From Amphimedon queenslandica (taxonomy: Eukaryota > Porifera > Demospongiae > Haplosclerida > Niphatidae): 64,000 bases of DNA. The DNA is taken from positions 207,298-271,297 of the forward strand of contig NW_003546261.1 of assembly GCF_000090795.2 (NCBI RefSeq), given 5' to 3'. Positions 51,021 to 63,470 of this stretch are shown here, one piece after another. The position numbers and the translations under genes are program-made. Every line of letters starts with the position of its first letter. Within the stretch, counting starts at the first letter, position 1. Below the pieces are notes generated by a model. That model saw only the letters and a program-made list of their open reading frames with translations, made no database searches and was not told the origin of the DNA.

Positions 51021-54000
51021 ATGGCTGAACTATTTCTTCGGGGAAAGAAAGTTTCAGAATTGAAACTGGTTGAAATCAAGGAGGAACTAGTGAAGAGAAA
51101 CCTCCCAAAGAGAGGTAACAAGGCTTTGATTCTTAAAAGATTGGAGAAAGCTTTGCTAACTGAGAAGTTACATGCAGTGAGTAAAACCTAATTATATACA
51201 TTGCAAATAATTTATCTTGTGATTACATAGAAAACAGCACTGAGTATGTGTGGCTCACTCTTATGGCGTAGTTTATGGGGTTCTTTTTATGGTTTTGTAG
51301 CCTCACCTATGATAGTGCTGTCTTCTTTATGTAATCTCTTTTTTACTGTGTATATTTAGTATGTATAAACCGTGGTGAGAGCGAATTACGTCACTATAGA
51401 GTAAATATAGCAGTTAGTGTGGTAGAGAAGGAAATAAATGCCATGGACGGCAACTTTTTATGGTGAACCAATGAGCAAAAGCAGAAAGCAAGCTATAGTA
51501 AAGAATCTGCAGCACATTGCACCAAATCTGTTTTATGAGAGGACCCATTCTTTCTTCAAACCAGCTTTTGTAGCTTGAAAAAGTTTCAGACCTGCCAGAC
51601 AAATTGTTTTTATAGTTTACTCCATTCATTCTTCATTGAATCCTGCCATCCAAAATGGCAGCCAATTATTATGCGCAGGTGGATCTGTATCTCAGAATAG
51701 TCAAATTTATACACCTAGTCTTTTACAGCTCGGGACGTCTATTTAGGGCAAGTGTCTAACCTGCCTACATTTACATGTATGTGTGTTTTGTGATTATGTA
51801 TTTTGTGATACTACGACAGTTATGTTTAAATTTGTTTTGAAGCTCATGTTTATCATGTAGAGTCAGGGCTTCATTTAGGGGGTGAGGGCGGAGAGGGGCT
51901 CTGGCCCTCCCCCCTTGGAGGACACTGCCCCCCTTGATTAACCTATTAACATGAAAATTTCAGTACATTGTAAAAATGCTGTGATCACGCATGGTGCATA
52001 CACAATAGAAATTATTTGTGACCCCCCTTCTTTGAAATATTTTTAATCCTGCCACCCTCCTCTTATATAAAATCTTACATGAAGGCTTGAGACTTAATCC
52101 AATACCCTGTTGACACTACCCTTTGGAACTATACTGGAACTGTGTTTTGGGGAAGTATAGTGTAATTTTATAACAAGTGTGAACATAACTAAACTGCACT
52201 GTAACCAAACCAAATTAGGCTAAAGTGGTGCACCAAAATAAGTGCTCTGAAATGGTGTAGTTTAGTTTTGAAGTGAATCTGGTGTAGTTAAGTTGTGCAA
52301 TGTGAACTGCTACTAGCATGGTTCTTTTATAACCAAACTAATCTAATTTAGTACAGTTCTGTACAGCTGGGGAGGTAGTGTGAACACACTATTAATCATC
52401 TAATGTATGGGTGTGGTAGATACACGTAAGTGGCACTTAATTGGAGCATGCAGACAACTTAATGTCACTCCAGTTTAGTGAGAAACTAGCAGGAGCAGTC
52501 AGAACATGATATTTTTGTAATATTTTGCTATTTTTTAATTTGTATTATTCTGACTTGGAATCAATACAAGGATGCAAGAATGTGGGTACTTGGTGCTATA
52601 TACATGTACCTCGTTGCGTGAGATGAAATTACATCAAGGAATGATGTATGGCAGGGAAAGTGACTGAGCTGGAATTGACTCTGAGATTATTTTGAGGACT
52701 TTTCTATATAGAGCAATGTACAACGTACATGTATGAATTGGCTAACCCAGAAAGCAAGCTGTATGTTGCATCAAATCCCTGTAGAATATGCTTAGCAGCA
52801 ATCATTCTTTCCTCCAACCAGCTCTTGCAGTGTGAAATAGGTCCATACTATGGAAAAGGTATCTCTTTATTCAACCTCCATTGAGTTTTGCCATCCAAAA
52901 ATGACAGAAATTATCACCCATAGGTGGATATTTTAAACAGTAATGGTATACGTACAATGTAGGCTCACCGTCAATTTCACCTAAGGATGTCTATAGTGAC
53001 CATGCTACGTAAACATAAGATCTGTGGTAAACAATCAGAAGAAAAGAGCATGATAAAGTTTTTTGGCCATGTGCGTGTGAGCAGTGCTATAAGTGACGTT
53101 TTGGTCTTGAAATTACCGTATAAGTGGTTTTTTTAGGCTTGCAAATTTTGCGGATTCTCTCCTGATTTGCGAAAATAAAATCTGTAAAAATCAATTTAAT
53201 ACGGTACCTGCATGGCACACGTGGTAGAATTTGTGAAATTAAAATCCACGAATGGGAATTTTAGCAGATTTTGCAAAATATAATTCTCTTGAAAAAGCCA
53301 CTTATACGGTATCTGGTCAAACTCAACTGAAATGCACTGTAACTAATAATAGATAATATACTGGCCCCCTGTTGAAAATTTTTCTCAGTACATGTCCTTT
53401 TTTTGTATAGTTTCAGTGCAAAACATGCATGTTTTAGTGGCAAAACATAAATTTTTAAATACTGACATGAAAAAGGACGTAATATTTCCAGAAACACTAT
53501 GAAACATGAATCAATTTTCATTAGAGAAGTACAAATTAGTACAAAAAAATGTAAAAGTACGAAACATAACAAAACATGAAATAATTGTGCCATTCATTTA
53601 TCATGTACATGCATCACATGATGATAATCAGTTTGAGCAGGGAGGTTTATGCAGCTGAGGAAGAGAACAAAATGGAGGGGCAGACATGCTTTTGTTTTAT
53701 GAATGGACTTCACAGATGGATGTTTTTCTATTATTGCACTTTAGTCAATAGATAGGTATTTGAGATTGGACTAGACTAAGCCCAGACATGCTTTTGTTTT
53801 ATGAATGGGCTTCACAGATGGACACTTTTGTATTATTGGACTTCAATGGACTTTAGACAATAGATAGGTATTTGAGATTGGACTAGCAGTCTACAAGATA
53901 ACTATACATTTTACTGGACAAAATTTTTTCATTACCGGTGTTGTTAATGAATGTGTTAAAAATTTGCATGAATATTGTTAAATCATTTAAAATTCAAAAG

Positions 54001-57000
54001 GACATGGCTGAATCACTGATAATTAGGTGATATTTGGTTGAACAACCTATTCTGGGTGGTATTTTCTCAAAAAGTACTTGGCCTACGACTTGAAGTATTG
54101 TACAGTGTATTAAGCATGTCTTCTAAAGTTATCAAAACCTTTTTGGAGGATGCAAGAGGTCCGTGACTAATTTGTACAAAAATCAATGTTGGCCACAGCT
54201 AAAAGTTGTCAAAATGGTCGTGCAAGTAACAATGAAACAAGTAGCATGAAATTTTGATGGGATACTTGTTTTTGGCCTGAAACACAGTGATACATCCTTC
54301 TAGTGTTTTATCTCAAGGTTTCAAGAATAACTTTCTTCTATGTGGTGTCTTGAGCTGCCGAATAGCGTGCATGTTTCACCAGTTTCTTCATGACCAAAAC
54401 TGAAGAGCTGTAGCAAACAAGTAACATAATTCTGTAGCATTTATGTTTGTTAGCAATCCTTAGGAGTTTTAGCCTTGCTGACAAGCTTTGACTGATTTGT
54501 ACAAAAATCAAAGTTGTGAATTTTTAAAAAGATGGAACAACAGGGTGCAGCATATCTCTCTCTTGTCTTGAGTTGATTGTACAAGACTATTTTTATTATT
54601 AACAGCAATGTATATTCTATTATGCTTGCTAGTAATAATAGTGTGTCAGCATCTGTGGCTGTCCTAGAAATGCTTAAAGGCACCATACTTCAGCCATGTT
54701 CGTTTTCAATGGGGAATCCATACAACGCCCACACTTCCTGTGTCCAGTAAAATGTATCATCATCGTGTAGACTGTAGACTAAGCCGTCATGCTAGTATTG
54801 CTTAGCCTTATACTGCTTGATGGCTCACTGGGAGTAGCTCAAGGTGCCATTATCCTGATACTAACTCTAACTCATTCATCTCTTAAGGGAATTCATGATC
54901 TGGCAGCTTAATTAGTAAGTAAATTCTTGTACACTGCTCATCTTTTTTTACGACCCTTGGGCGAAGCCCCAAGTTCGTTCCTAAGATTGAATTCAGCCCC
55001 CCGCAATGTACATGTATAATAATTGTGTGTCAACACTTACATTTCTTTTTATCTTCTATGCATGTTGTATTGGAGAAATAACAATTATGACTCACTTAGC
55101 AACGCTCCACCCAGCCCCCCAGCCCCTCACGTAGAGTGGGTGTGGCCACGGCAAGCAAAATGGCGGATTGGAAGCAGAACAAAGTTATGAGCTTTCTGGC
55201 AAGAAGAATACAGCAAAGATGATGTCTAAAGACTTCTCAAGAATCACTAGAAGGTAGAAAGAACCTTTATAAGTTTTAGTAAGAAGAAATAAATGCCTAC
55301 CATGTGCGCAAGGTGGTGAAATCAATCTTAGGAAAATTTTTACACTAATACTCTTGTTAGAGTCTGAAACATGTATCTCTTTTTCTGGTATAGTAAAAAA
55401 ACTAAGAAGAACTTATAAAACTGAGAAAAACAACAGGGTTGTCTAGACATGGGACAAAGCCTTGAGAGATGTACTTTCTATCATTGCTTGAGCCCTCCAT
55501 AAGGATGACTTAATGTGCAGTCTTGTCATAGAGCAATAAGTGTATAATGATTGTAGATTTTTGAAATAATTATTATAATAATTATCATTATTGATTACAT
55601 GTTATTATCAAAAGAGTTTCTGAAACATGCATTTGAAACATGAAACATACATAAAACATGAATCAGAGACATGTAACATGAATCATGAATTAAGACATGA
55701 AACATGACATATTACATGAAACATGCGGTCTTAATTTTCAGATAGCTACAAATGTACATAAAACGTAAACCAATGAGAAAATTTGTCCTCGAAAATGTCA
55801 AAAATTTTAAGAAACCAGTACTTTTTGTACTAATCCTTACATTAGGGTCGTATAGCTAGAAAATTTGGAGTGCTAAAATCTGGCGAATTGACTCTAAAAG
55901 AGGTTTGAAGGTTAAATTTTTGGTGAAATTTTAACTCTATGTTTGCTTTTATGAAGCCTTATCGAATTGGAGACTAAAAATTTGGCGAATGGACTTAAAT
56001 TTGCTGAAGTTTTACTCCACCAACTTTTCTAGCTATTCGGTACATGTATTGATATATTCAATGAATGTATGTTAACTATGTTTGTAAATGTATTAGTGTA
56101 TCTACATGTAATTGTTTATTATTGCAGCATATATTTTGCATTTACATGTGCGTCATACTTCTCTTGTTGATGTGCATAACAGGTATCTCCTGATTCCAAT
56201 GAATTGCTATCTTCTAATATGGATAAAGGTTCTGAATTCTGTGCTACGTCTCCTGAGGTTGAAAGTAAAGCTAATGCTGATCAGATTTTTGGTGGCGATC
56301 CTTTGGTTGATCCTTGTCATGATTCAGTGAATGAAGAAGAACAAAATATGTCAGCAGCAGCTTCTGAATCTTTGATTTCTGCAAAGGTTAATCTATGATA
56401 CATGTATAATGTACTAGACCAAACTATGGAAATTTGTTTGCCACAAAACTTTCTGGCTATACATCTATGTACATGTATATGTATTTGGTTATTGATTTTG
56501 AGAGATGCACAGGCGTATTAATAGATTTGTATAGTTGTACATACATGTATGTATACATGTAATACTGTCACTATATGAATCATGTATGCAGGAATGATGC
56601 ATATAGCATGTGTACATGTATGTGTTAAAGGTATATACCATATGTGTTATAGCTTTTTTTGTATATCTTTACTTCAGGTTGACAGTCAGTCAGTAGATCT
56701 GTTGCTTCATGAAGGTAAATTGTTTTTTAATTGCTTACTAGTCATACAGTACATGGATGAGTTCTTTCAATGTGTGTTTAGTTTATTAATTATTATTGAT
56801 TATTTACCAAAAAAATTTTAATATTATTTTCTACAAATAAGGAACTACTCTTAGTAATGAGGTCAAAGAAGCAAGAGAAATTATAGTGGCAGATGTGAAA
56901 GATGTTGAAGGTCATGTTAAAGTTGATGAGCAGAAACTGAGAAAAGAAGGGAATGAGTTTGAATCATCAGAGACTAATGCTGAACCTGGAACTGATGTCA

Positions 57001-59363
57001 AAATTTTGAACAACACAAATATTTGTGCTAGTACTTCTGCTATCGGAGATTCTCCTGGTCCTGAAAGCATTGATCCCAGTTATCCTAAGGAGGAGGAACT
57101 TATTTACGAAGGTGATGTTGACCATGAAGAAAGAGTGGATGATGAAGATAAGGATGTGCTGATTGTGGATGTCAACTCAAAAGAATTAGATTTAGGAGTT
57201 GCAAATGATAAAGTGAAGTCTTCTGTACCTACATGTAGTGACGGAAAAGTCCAAAACCGAAAACCTCAGAGTGCTGATGGGGAATCCAGTAGCAGGTGTG
57301 CCATAGAATGCATGCTGCATTGAAAAGACGTGTTCATTTTTGCTATTGTGTGCACTACATGTTACATGTACATGTATATGCACATGTACATTTACATTAA
57401 TGTACAATACTGCCTAACAATTAAGTGTTAATTATCATAGGAAAATGAAACCTTTTGTTGTCATTTTATTCCTTGATTGTGTACACATTAATTGTATGTA
57501 TACTTGTGATGTTGCATCTGCAAGATTTGAATACTATAGAGCTCCACAATTTTATTTATCAAAAATTTTATGGATACTATAGAGCTCCACAATTTCATTA
57601 GTCAAAAATTTTATGGAAGCTTATGTTCATTTCTTGCTTATTTGTCAATACATTTTTATCATTTTTGTTTTAAATTTACAAAATTGTGTTGGTGAAGAAT
57701 TTTGTCAAGCACAAATGCCTGACGAATTCCATTAAGTTTTTGACTAACGAAAAATTGTAGCTATATGGTAAATTTTTTCCGATGTACAGCTATACATTAA
57801 TGAAGTTGTTGTTTAATTTTTTTAGTTGTAATCTCTGGGTTAGTTCTTTGGCTCCTCATGTGTCTGCAGCTGATCTGAAATCCTTCTTTTCTTGTTGTGG
57901 ACAAGTAAGTTCTTGATGAATTGACATACATGTAGGTTGAAATGCTATTATTTACCATTTGATTTATTGATCTAATACAGTCGTGGTCTGTATATAGACC
58001 ATAGGCTTAAATGTGAGGCTACTTTGTGTGTACAATGTATATTAAGTTGCTAAACAAGAGCATTTGTGTGTTCCTAAGATTAGTTTCACTGTTTAACTTA
58101 TTCATATAGAGGATCTATGTGTACCTTAATTCTTTTGTTAAAGGACAGGTATGCTTGTATATTGTGTATGCATTATATCTCCAATCATTGTCCTAATGTT
58201 GAAAATGGGTGGAGAGCCTGGCTATTGGAGAGTAATATAAAGTACGTCTAGTCACTGTGGAGTATACATGTAGTTGCATGGTTTCTATTGAGAAAAAACC
58301 ACCACCACCCCTTATAACTTTAAAGGAATGCTAGCCACTACTTGAAATTTGGCATAGTTGCATAATCGGTTCTTCTGAAAACTTCTGCTTATTTTTAGAG
58401 TTTCTTAGTACTTTGAAAGATTCTAAATGGATGAAAGGGATCGCAATGACAAATTGGGTGCGTCACTTTGATAAATATCATTTGCATCTCATGATATTTG
58501 TTCAAAAATAACTTCTTTATTGAAAAAAAATTAAAGGAAGTATCAGGCTCTCTAGACGTACAAATTTTCAGCCAGGAGCCTTTTCCTGTTGCTAATACAA
58601 TCTTTAATTTATCTGCATGTTGAGCTCTTTACCAGCTAAAGGCAGGCACTGAAACCAAAGAAAGGACAGATGGGTATATAGCAACCACAATAGATGTATA
58701 ATAGATTATAAGGTCAGTTAAAGGACAAGAAAAGCCTGAAGAATGACAGAGATTGCTCATTACAGCCATACTTAGGTGGGGCTACATGTGACATTATAAT
58801 ATGAAAGCATAGGTTGGCTTTAATTTTTTCTTAACTTGACTAGCTATGTAATGTTTTCATTGCACTGTATTGTATATACATGTATGTACATGTAATTATA
58901 TTTTTCGCAACAGATATTTGATATGATTTTGTACATGTACATGTATCTGATCTCTTTGTTTTTATTTTTTTGTCCAAAGTTGGGACTAACTGATGATATA
59001 CATTGTTTATATTGTATAACTACATCTCTTAACACACATACACGTGTGAGTTGTGTGACCACCTTTTTGCTTGCTTGCATTTCTTTTTAGCGTTTCAAAT
59101 GTGTCAACCAGAGTTTTTTGATTAATATTCCAAAATACTATTCTAAACTGTTACTGGCTGTGTTGCTTACTGCTTCTTACATACTGTATTACGTGGTTTT
59201 GTTTAATTTTGTGTAGGTTGAATCAGTGAAAGTTGTAGCTCGGGCCAGTAATAAAGGAGAACGCTTTGCATTTATTGTAATGGGGTCACATTCTCAAGCA
59301 AAAAAAGCAGTCGAAGATCTTAATGGCAAGGAACTTAAAGGAAAATCCATACATGTTGAAATT
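51021..59363 (+). CDS. SAFB-like protein with SAP and RRM domains (3' end not found)
   Basis: Six exons join in phase: 51021-51176, 56183-56386, 56678-56714, 56842-57295, 57826-57904 and 59217-59363, giving 359 residues so far. Residues 8-45 are a SAP DNA-binding domain (VSELKLVEIKEELVKRNLPK, GNKALILKRL). Residues about 53-283 are an acidic low-complexity linker, as in SAFB. The RRM starts at about 286 with LWVSSLAP (RNP2), has ERFAFIVM (RNP1) and reaches KSIHVEI, where the last visible exon ends. SAP-acidic-RRM order is that of SAFB/SLTM, which bind scaffold-attachment DNA and RNA and tune transcription and splicing. The expected basic and Glu/Arg-rich C-terminal part must lie downstream; nothing in 59364-63580 extends it, so it is in or beyond the N gap. 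Intron 1 is about 5 kb. Confidence 0.85.
51400..52960. repeat. Two diverged copies of a repeat unit in SAFB-like intron 1
   Basis: 51480-51690 and 52745-52955 share AAAGCAAGCT, ATTCTTTC, AACCAGCT, TTGCCATCCAAAA/TGCCATCCAAAA and AGGTGGAT in the same order and spacing. Both are non-coding and diverged. Confidence 0.5.
52108..52386. mobile_element. Possible MITE with TGTTGACACTACC ends
   Basis: TGTTGACACTACC at the left and GGTAGTGTGAACA at the right are inverted copies with one mismatch. Inner words such as AACTAAACTGCACTG and CAGTTCTGTACAG are loosely inverted. No target duplication was resolved. Length about 279 bp. Confidence 0.55.
53114..53311. mobile_element. MITE with TACCGTATAAGTGG ends
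   Basis: The left end TACCGTATAAGTGGTTTTTT is mirrored by AAAGCCACTTATACGGTA. Inside are TTTGCGGATT, AATAAAATCTG and their inverses. Length 198 bp, non-coding, in SAFB-like intron 1. Confidence 0.85.
53676..53887. repeat. Tandem duplication, about 100-bp unit, two copies
   Basis: CAGACATGCTTTTGTTTTAT to TTGAGATTGGACTAG is present twice in direct orientation (about 53681-53775 and 53784-53886). The second copy carries a small internal insertion (GGACTTCAAT). The similarity suggests a recent event. Confidence 0.8.
54950..55520. repeat. Dispersed repeat related to 21012-21737
   Basis: GGGCGAAGCCCC at 54959, GTGGGTGTGGCCACGGC, AAAATGGCGG and CTTTCTGGCAAGAAGAA near 55140-55210 match GTGGGTGTGGTCACAATG, AAAATGGCGG and CTCTGGCAAGAAGAAAG at 21126-21245. 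Ends are not clear. Confidence 0.5.
55846..56042. mobile_element. MITE with ATAGCTAGAAAA ends
   Basis: The left GTATAGCTAGAAAATTTGGA is mirrored by CCAACTTTTCTAGCTATTCGGTA. CTGGCGAATT/TTGGCGAATGGACTT words are internal. Length about 197 bp, in SAFB-like intron 1. The right end again reads CGGTA. Confidence 0.7.
57531..57780. mobile_element. MITE whose left end is tandemly duplicated
   Basis: ATACTATAGAGCTCCACAAT occurs twice, 43 bp apart (57531 and 57574). The right end ATTGTAGCTATATGGTA is its inverse, and a TTGACTAACGAA/TTAGTCAAAAA pair lies inside. It sits in SAFB-like intron 4 and is related to 59590-59809. Confidence 0.65.
57905..59216 (+). other. SAFB-like intron 5
   Basis: Non-coding. 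TACATG words at 58871-58950. No element ends recognised. Confidence 0.4.
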
Positions 59364-59589
59364 GTAAGTTTTCAATATTTTTACATGCATGGTAGCCTAA
59401 AGATACTTTATGTAAAATGCAGTACATGTGTACAAGTAGTTATATATTATTTTTTGGTGTTAAAGTGAGGTGATACAATGTACATGTTTATACCACTCAT
59501 GATTAATTCTGTTTGAAGATTAAAGTGTTTATGAAGATTCAAAATTGTATATAAGCCCTGGCTGAGAAAGAAACCACAATTAGAAAACA

Positions 59590-59809
59590 ATACTGTATAG
59601 CTCCAAATTTTTGTAACGCAAAAATTTTGTCAAAATCTTAATTTCTTGTCAAAATTAATTTTTGTCAATAAAATTTTTGTCAATAAAAATTTTTGTCATT
59701 TTTGTTACTAATCTGCATACTACCCACGTGGAACAAAAAATTTGTAGTTTAAAAGTTTCGTCAAGCAAAGGTACCTGATGAATTTGACGAAAATTTGGAG
59801 CTGTATGGA
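59590..59809. mobile_element. MITE with TACTGTATAGCTCCAAAT ends
   Basis: TACTGTATAGCTCCAAATTT is mirrored by AAATTTGGAGCTGTATGGA. The body is made of AAATTTTTGTCAA words. Length about 220 bp. Same kind of element as 57531-57780. Confidence 0.75.
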
Positions 59810-60007
59810 ATTTATTGTTTTAAAAAGTTTTAAATGATGAGTGATTAACAATAAACTGAAATGAAATCAATTGTTTGTAAAAGATACAGTACATTACTGA
59901 AGTTATACACAGGTTGTGTTGACTTTTGACTTTGAGGCTGTGATACACAAGGCTTCTTAAACACTGGCTCCTCTTCTTCATTCTTTTCAGACACTAATTG
60001 TAGCTTC

Positions 60008-60560
60008 TTACTTATCTTTTCTTCTTGCTTGAGACAAATTTTTTTTGTAAGCTCTTACACCATTTGTATTGCGATGCCCTGATACCTTCATGATTTTGTA
60101 TTCTTCCGCACCACTCTGATAAAGCCTTGTGACACATGTTCTCTTAAGAGAATGGTTAGTGTATTCGCCACTTATGCCCAATTGATCAATGATATATTTT
60201 ACCGTTGCTGTAAGAGAGCTTTGACCAACTGCTTTAGATTGATACAAATTCTCTGGATGAGGCTTGTGTAATTGTTGCAAATACAGAATCTGACAGTGCA
60301 TTTTCTGGTGTAAGACTCAAACATTTTTGGTAAAGGCAATTTACACATTTCTTATGGTTTTCATCATTAGGAAATGATTTGACAGATTTATTACAATTAT
60401 TTTGTCTCGCAAACCTCCAGTGTAATTTTTTGAGCCCTATTCAATGTATTCTAAATAGCGTCTCCCATCAGGTAACTCAACCAAATGGAACATATCTGGT
60501 CTTAATGAATGGTGCTCACGCTCACTATGCAAAGCTAGATTTACTCCCAATCAGTGAACA
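60008..60560 (-). mobile_element. Tyrosine-recombinase fossil, Crypton/DUF3504-like
   Basis: The best-preserved part (60301-60008) has NHSLKRTCVTRLYQSG, VSGHRN and VRAYKK, the HxLKR, GHR and Tyr boxes of a tyrosine recombinase. Weaker similarity to the upstream DUF3504 domain (MFHLVELPDGRRYLEY, GGLRDK) reaches about 60560. This box pattern fits Crypton-type elements and the host genes derived from them; a DIRS-type element is an alternative. The copy is broken, with several breaks, and looks old. Confidence 0.65.
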
Positions 60561-61074
60561 AGTGTGTCTATAAGCTTGCTAGGTGTGTCATCTCCTTGAA
60601 TATTCTGTAAACAAAGCTGGTTTTTACATCTTCCAGAGCTAAAAATAGCATCCAGACAACAGACAATTTATTTGCAAATGCTGCTGATGGCCACACGACT
60701 AGTGGTTCATCCTGTCTACGTGTCCAGACAAAGTAGGAGGCTTCCTTGAAAAACTTTTTGCATGCTCTTACTTGTGTAAACTGCAAACTCTTTCCTTCTG
60801 CAAGACCTGGCTCCTTTATTATTCTTTTTTAGCCTCCAACTGGGTCCGCTTTGCCTTTTTTTCAGTTTGTGCATGCTCTAACAAACAGACCACATGTTAT
60901 TTTTAGGCAACTGGTAAGCCACTCCCTGTTATTTTTACTGTCTTGGCCTCACTTGAACTACCAGTGCACTATAGCACATGCCCTCACCACAATCAGGGAA
61001 GTGTAACACAACAAAAGTGAAACAGTAACGTTTTAAAAAAAATTGGAAAGAATGTTACTGACTTTCTGTTTTGC
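60561..61074. other. Non-coding stretch beyond the recombinase fossil
   Basis: Probably more of the same old element or its neighbours. No convincing reading frame or ends. Confidence 0.3.
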
Positions 61075-61850
61075 TACCTTGCTGCTGCAGGAACTAAAAG
61101 TGTGGCTGGAATGAAAGGTGTGGCTCAGTTCAATCAAAATATGCATTGCCTTGTTTAGTGAAATGGTGCCATGTGGTCTTACTGTGGACAGAAAGCTTTA
61201 GTTTTTCTAGGCATTCACACAGTTTTACACAGATTTGTTTGGCTCTATTTGTTTGGCTCTATTTGTTTCATGCAATTCCTGTATCCATTTTTTTCAGTTT
61301 CGAGGCAGTAGCCACCTTCTCAGAGAGGAACTGCTATGCTACAAAATGGCTGGTCAGTCACACTTAAGCTGTCATATCTCACAAATGAAAGAAAGTCAAG
61401 CAATTCCACACATTTTTTTGTTCTCCATGTTTTTCTTTACCTGTTGTTGCCTTCGAAGGTACCATAGCTTCAACTTTGCACATGTTACATGTAATCTTTT
61501 TCTGTTCTTAAACGTTGCCGACTTTTGCCACCTTGAAGAAAACAAAAGAGTTTATTATAGAAAAAGAACCACTTTTTGTGTACCTAATTGGCAAAAGGCA
61601 TGCTTTGAAGAGCTTGACTAAAAAGTAGCATCAGGCAAAAAATCATCTATGATTGAAATTTTTGCTGACACACACACACACACACACACACACTGACAGC
61701 ACGAGCACGGTATCCTTGCCTAATGCCTATGGCATGGATGTGGGCAATAAAAAGAAGCCTTTCTGTAGCTTAGTTGCTGATCAAAACAAGCACAGTACCC
61801 TTGCCTATACGCCTACGGCATGGGTGAAGGCAACTATAGTAGGCCACACT
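61075..61850. repeat. Dispersed repeat, relative of 36420-37090
   Basis: Shares ordered words with 36420-37090 (see there). Contains a local duplication of TTTGTTTGGCTCTA (61226-61262) and ends with two copies of a CCTTGCCTA...GCCTA(T/C)GGCATGG unit near 61710 and 61799. Confidence 0.45.
61668..61693. repeat. (CA)n microsatellite
   Basis: About 13 CA units in a row. Confidence 0.9.
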
Positions 61851-61899
61851 GACTTTGCCATCTCATTAAAAACACCTTAGTGGTCAATGTTAAGCAGGT

Positions 61900-62389
61900 G
61901 TTAAGGGTTTGATAAATTGATTGTTTATATTGTCACCACCAACGAATGTAAAATACAACAAAATTACAATAATAGCTACATGTATATTAAAAGTAAAAAT
62001 AATGCAAGAAGGATTAATCAACATATTAAAAATTATGAGTACATTACATTACAAATGAAAAGTTTTATTACAACTAATGAAGTAAAATACGATTAGATTA
62101 CAGCTAAAATTACGGTAAGTTAAAAATTGTGTCATAAATTAAAGTAGTGTAGTGAATTAAAAAAGTAAAATAGTCAAATGTCCTCATCCCTGTCAATAGC
62201 AGACGCACAATTGTCAAGTGAATCAGGGCATGAGGTGGCATCTTTCTCTCTAAAGACATCATCTGACTCATTACTGACATGAATGACAAAATCATGTACA
62301 TGAAAACTTTCATAAATATCAAGATTGTCATTCTGCTAGTAGCTGACCTCCACTTTATCCCTCACATGTTTAACCAAGTCAGCCCATCG
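61900..62389. other. AT-rich stretch before the transposase remnant
   Basis: Non-coding. It may contain the 3' terminal region of the IS630/mariner-type element, but I could not find an inverted-repeat end. Confidence 0.3.
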
Positions 62390-62397
62390 CTCTTTAT

Positions 62398-63470
62398 TTA
62401 CCACCTCAAAACCCTCCTTCGCAAAACTTTTAACTTCATCATGGGTGAACTTAGAGGTGTTTGCCTTTTTGTGCCCTTTACCTGTAACCAAGCCAATTCA
62501 ATTGGATAGAGCGTACAGTGCGCCAGAGGCAGACGAACAACCTCGTGTCCAGCCTTAAGAGCCATTTCATCTACAATGTACTTAGTGGTCATGAGGCCCA
62601 TCCTTCTGACTGCGTCTTGAATGATTGAGAAGAGTTGTGACTTAGTGCAATTATCATTAAATTTTACACCTAATACACTAGCCACTCAATCATCTTTGAC
62701 TTGGTCCAACTTTTTTAGGCATCTCTTCCTCAATCCTTGAATTAAATGAAGCATTATCCATGACAATAAGACTATTAGGAGGAACATTTGGGAGCAGACT
62801 CTCTCTAAACAACTCCTCAAAGTGCTCTCCAGTCATTTTGTCATTATAATTGCCTGTGTTTTTCTTGGATTGGAAGATGAGAATGGTTTTGGGAATCCAA
62901 CCCATGTCACCTCCCACTCCAAGAATAATGAGACGCTTGCCTTTACCAGATAGGCTACTCACTCCCCCTAAAGTACCCCCTGTTACAGTGTCTTGTTTTA
63001 CCCTGGCAAAATCTTTGCCATTGTGGGCATTGGCCCAGGTTTCATCAAGAAAGACTACTGGTTTATTGTTAGCCCTATTTTGTCTGATCTTGCAAAGGTA
63101 GGATTTCCTCTGCTTAATGATGTGTGGTTGCTCATAATAATAATGTCTGTTGTCCACCATCCTGTACTTAAGTCCTATGTCATGTAGTAGTCTCTTCAGT
63201 AGTGTCTTTCCTTCATTAAAAGTGCTGTCATCCTCTTTTATCTTCAATAGTTTCAGTGTCGTTACATGTTCTTTTTGTTCATAAGAGTCATAAATTTTAC
63301 ACCTTGTAGCGTCAAAATGTTGAAGGTGTCTGGTTTTACTGTTCATCTGGAAGTCCTGTAACGTCGTGCTGGTGATTCAGAAGTGACAGAGTGTCCTTGT
63401 GTTGTGTCTTGTTCTTGTCCTATAGTCTGTTCCTGTTGCAGTCGATGTCGTTCTGAAATAATGTTACTTA
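62398..63470 (-). pseudogene. Broken IS630/Tc1-mariner-type DDE transposase
   Basis: Two main reading stretches on the - strand, 63346-62690 and 62685-62398, together carry the three DDE boxes: VVFLDETWANAH (first Asp), SLIVMDNASFNS (second Asp) and YPIELAWLQVKG (Glu). Between them, VVGVGGDMGWIP-like and GEHFEELFRESLLP segments are typical of IS630-like transposases (DDE_3 group). A short middle segment reads KSWTKSKMIEWL in a third frame, so at least two frameshifts separate the catalytic Asp part from the Glu part; weaker similarity reaches upstream to about 63470. It is therefore not functional as assembled. It lies in the last intron or 3' flank of the SAFB-like gene and next to the N gap. 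Confidence 0.85.

Noticed and set aside
50906-51121. N-terminal extension of SIN3 upstream of 50905 on the - strand
   Set aside because: The open frame runs on, but it would cross the SAFB-like start exon. The ATG at 50905 gives the MASQ start and a reasonable 64-residue first exon.
61235-61621. 128-codon + strand open frame
   Set aside because: Lies in a dispersed repeat with a local duplication; composition is not protein-like and no homologue is recognised.
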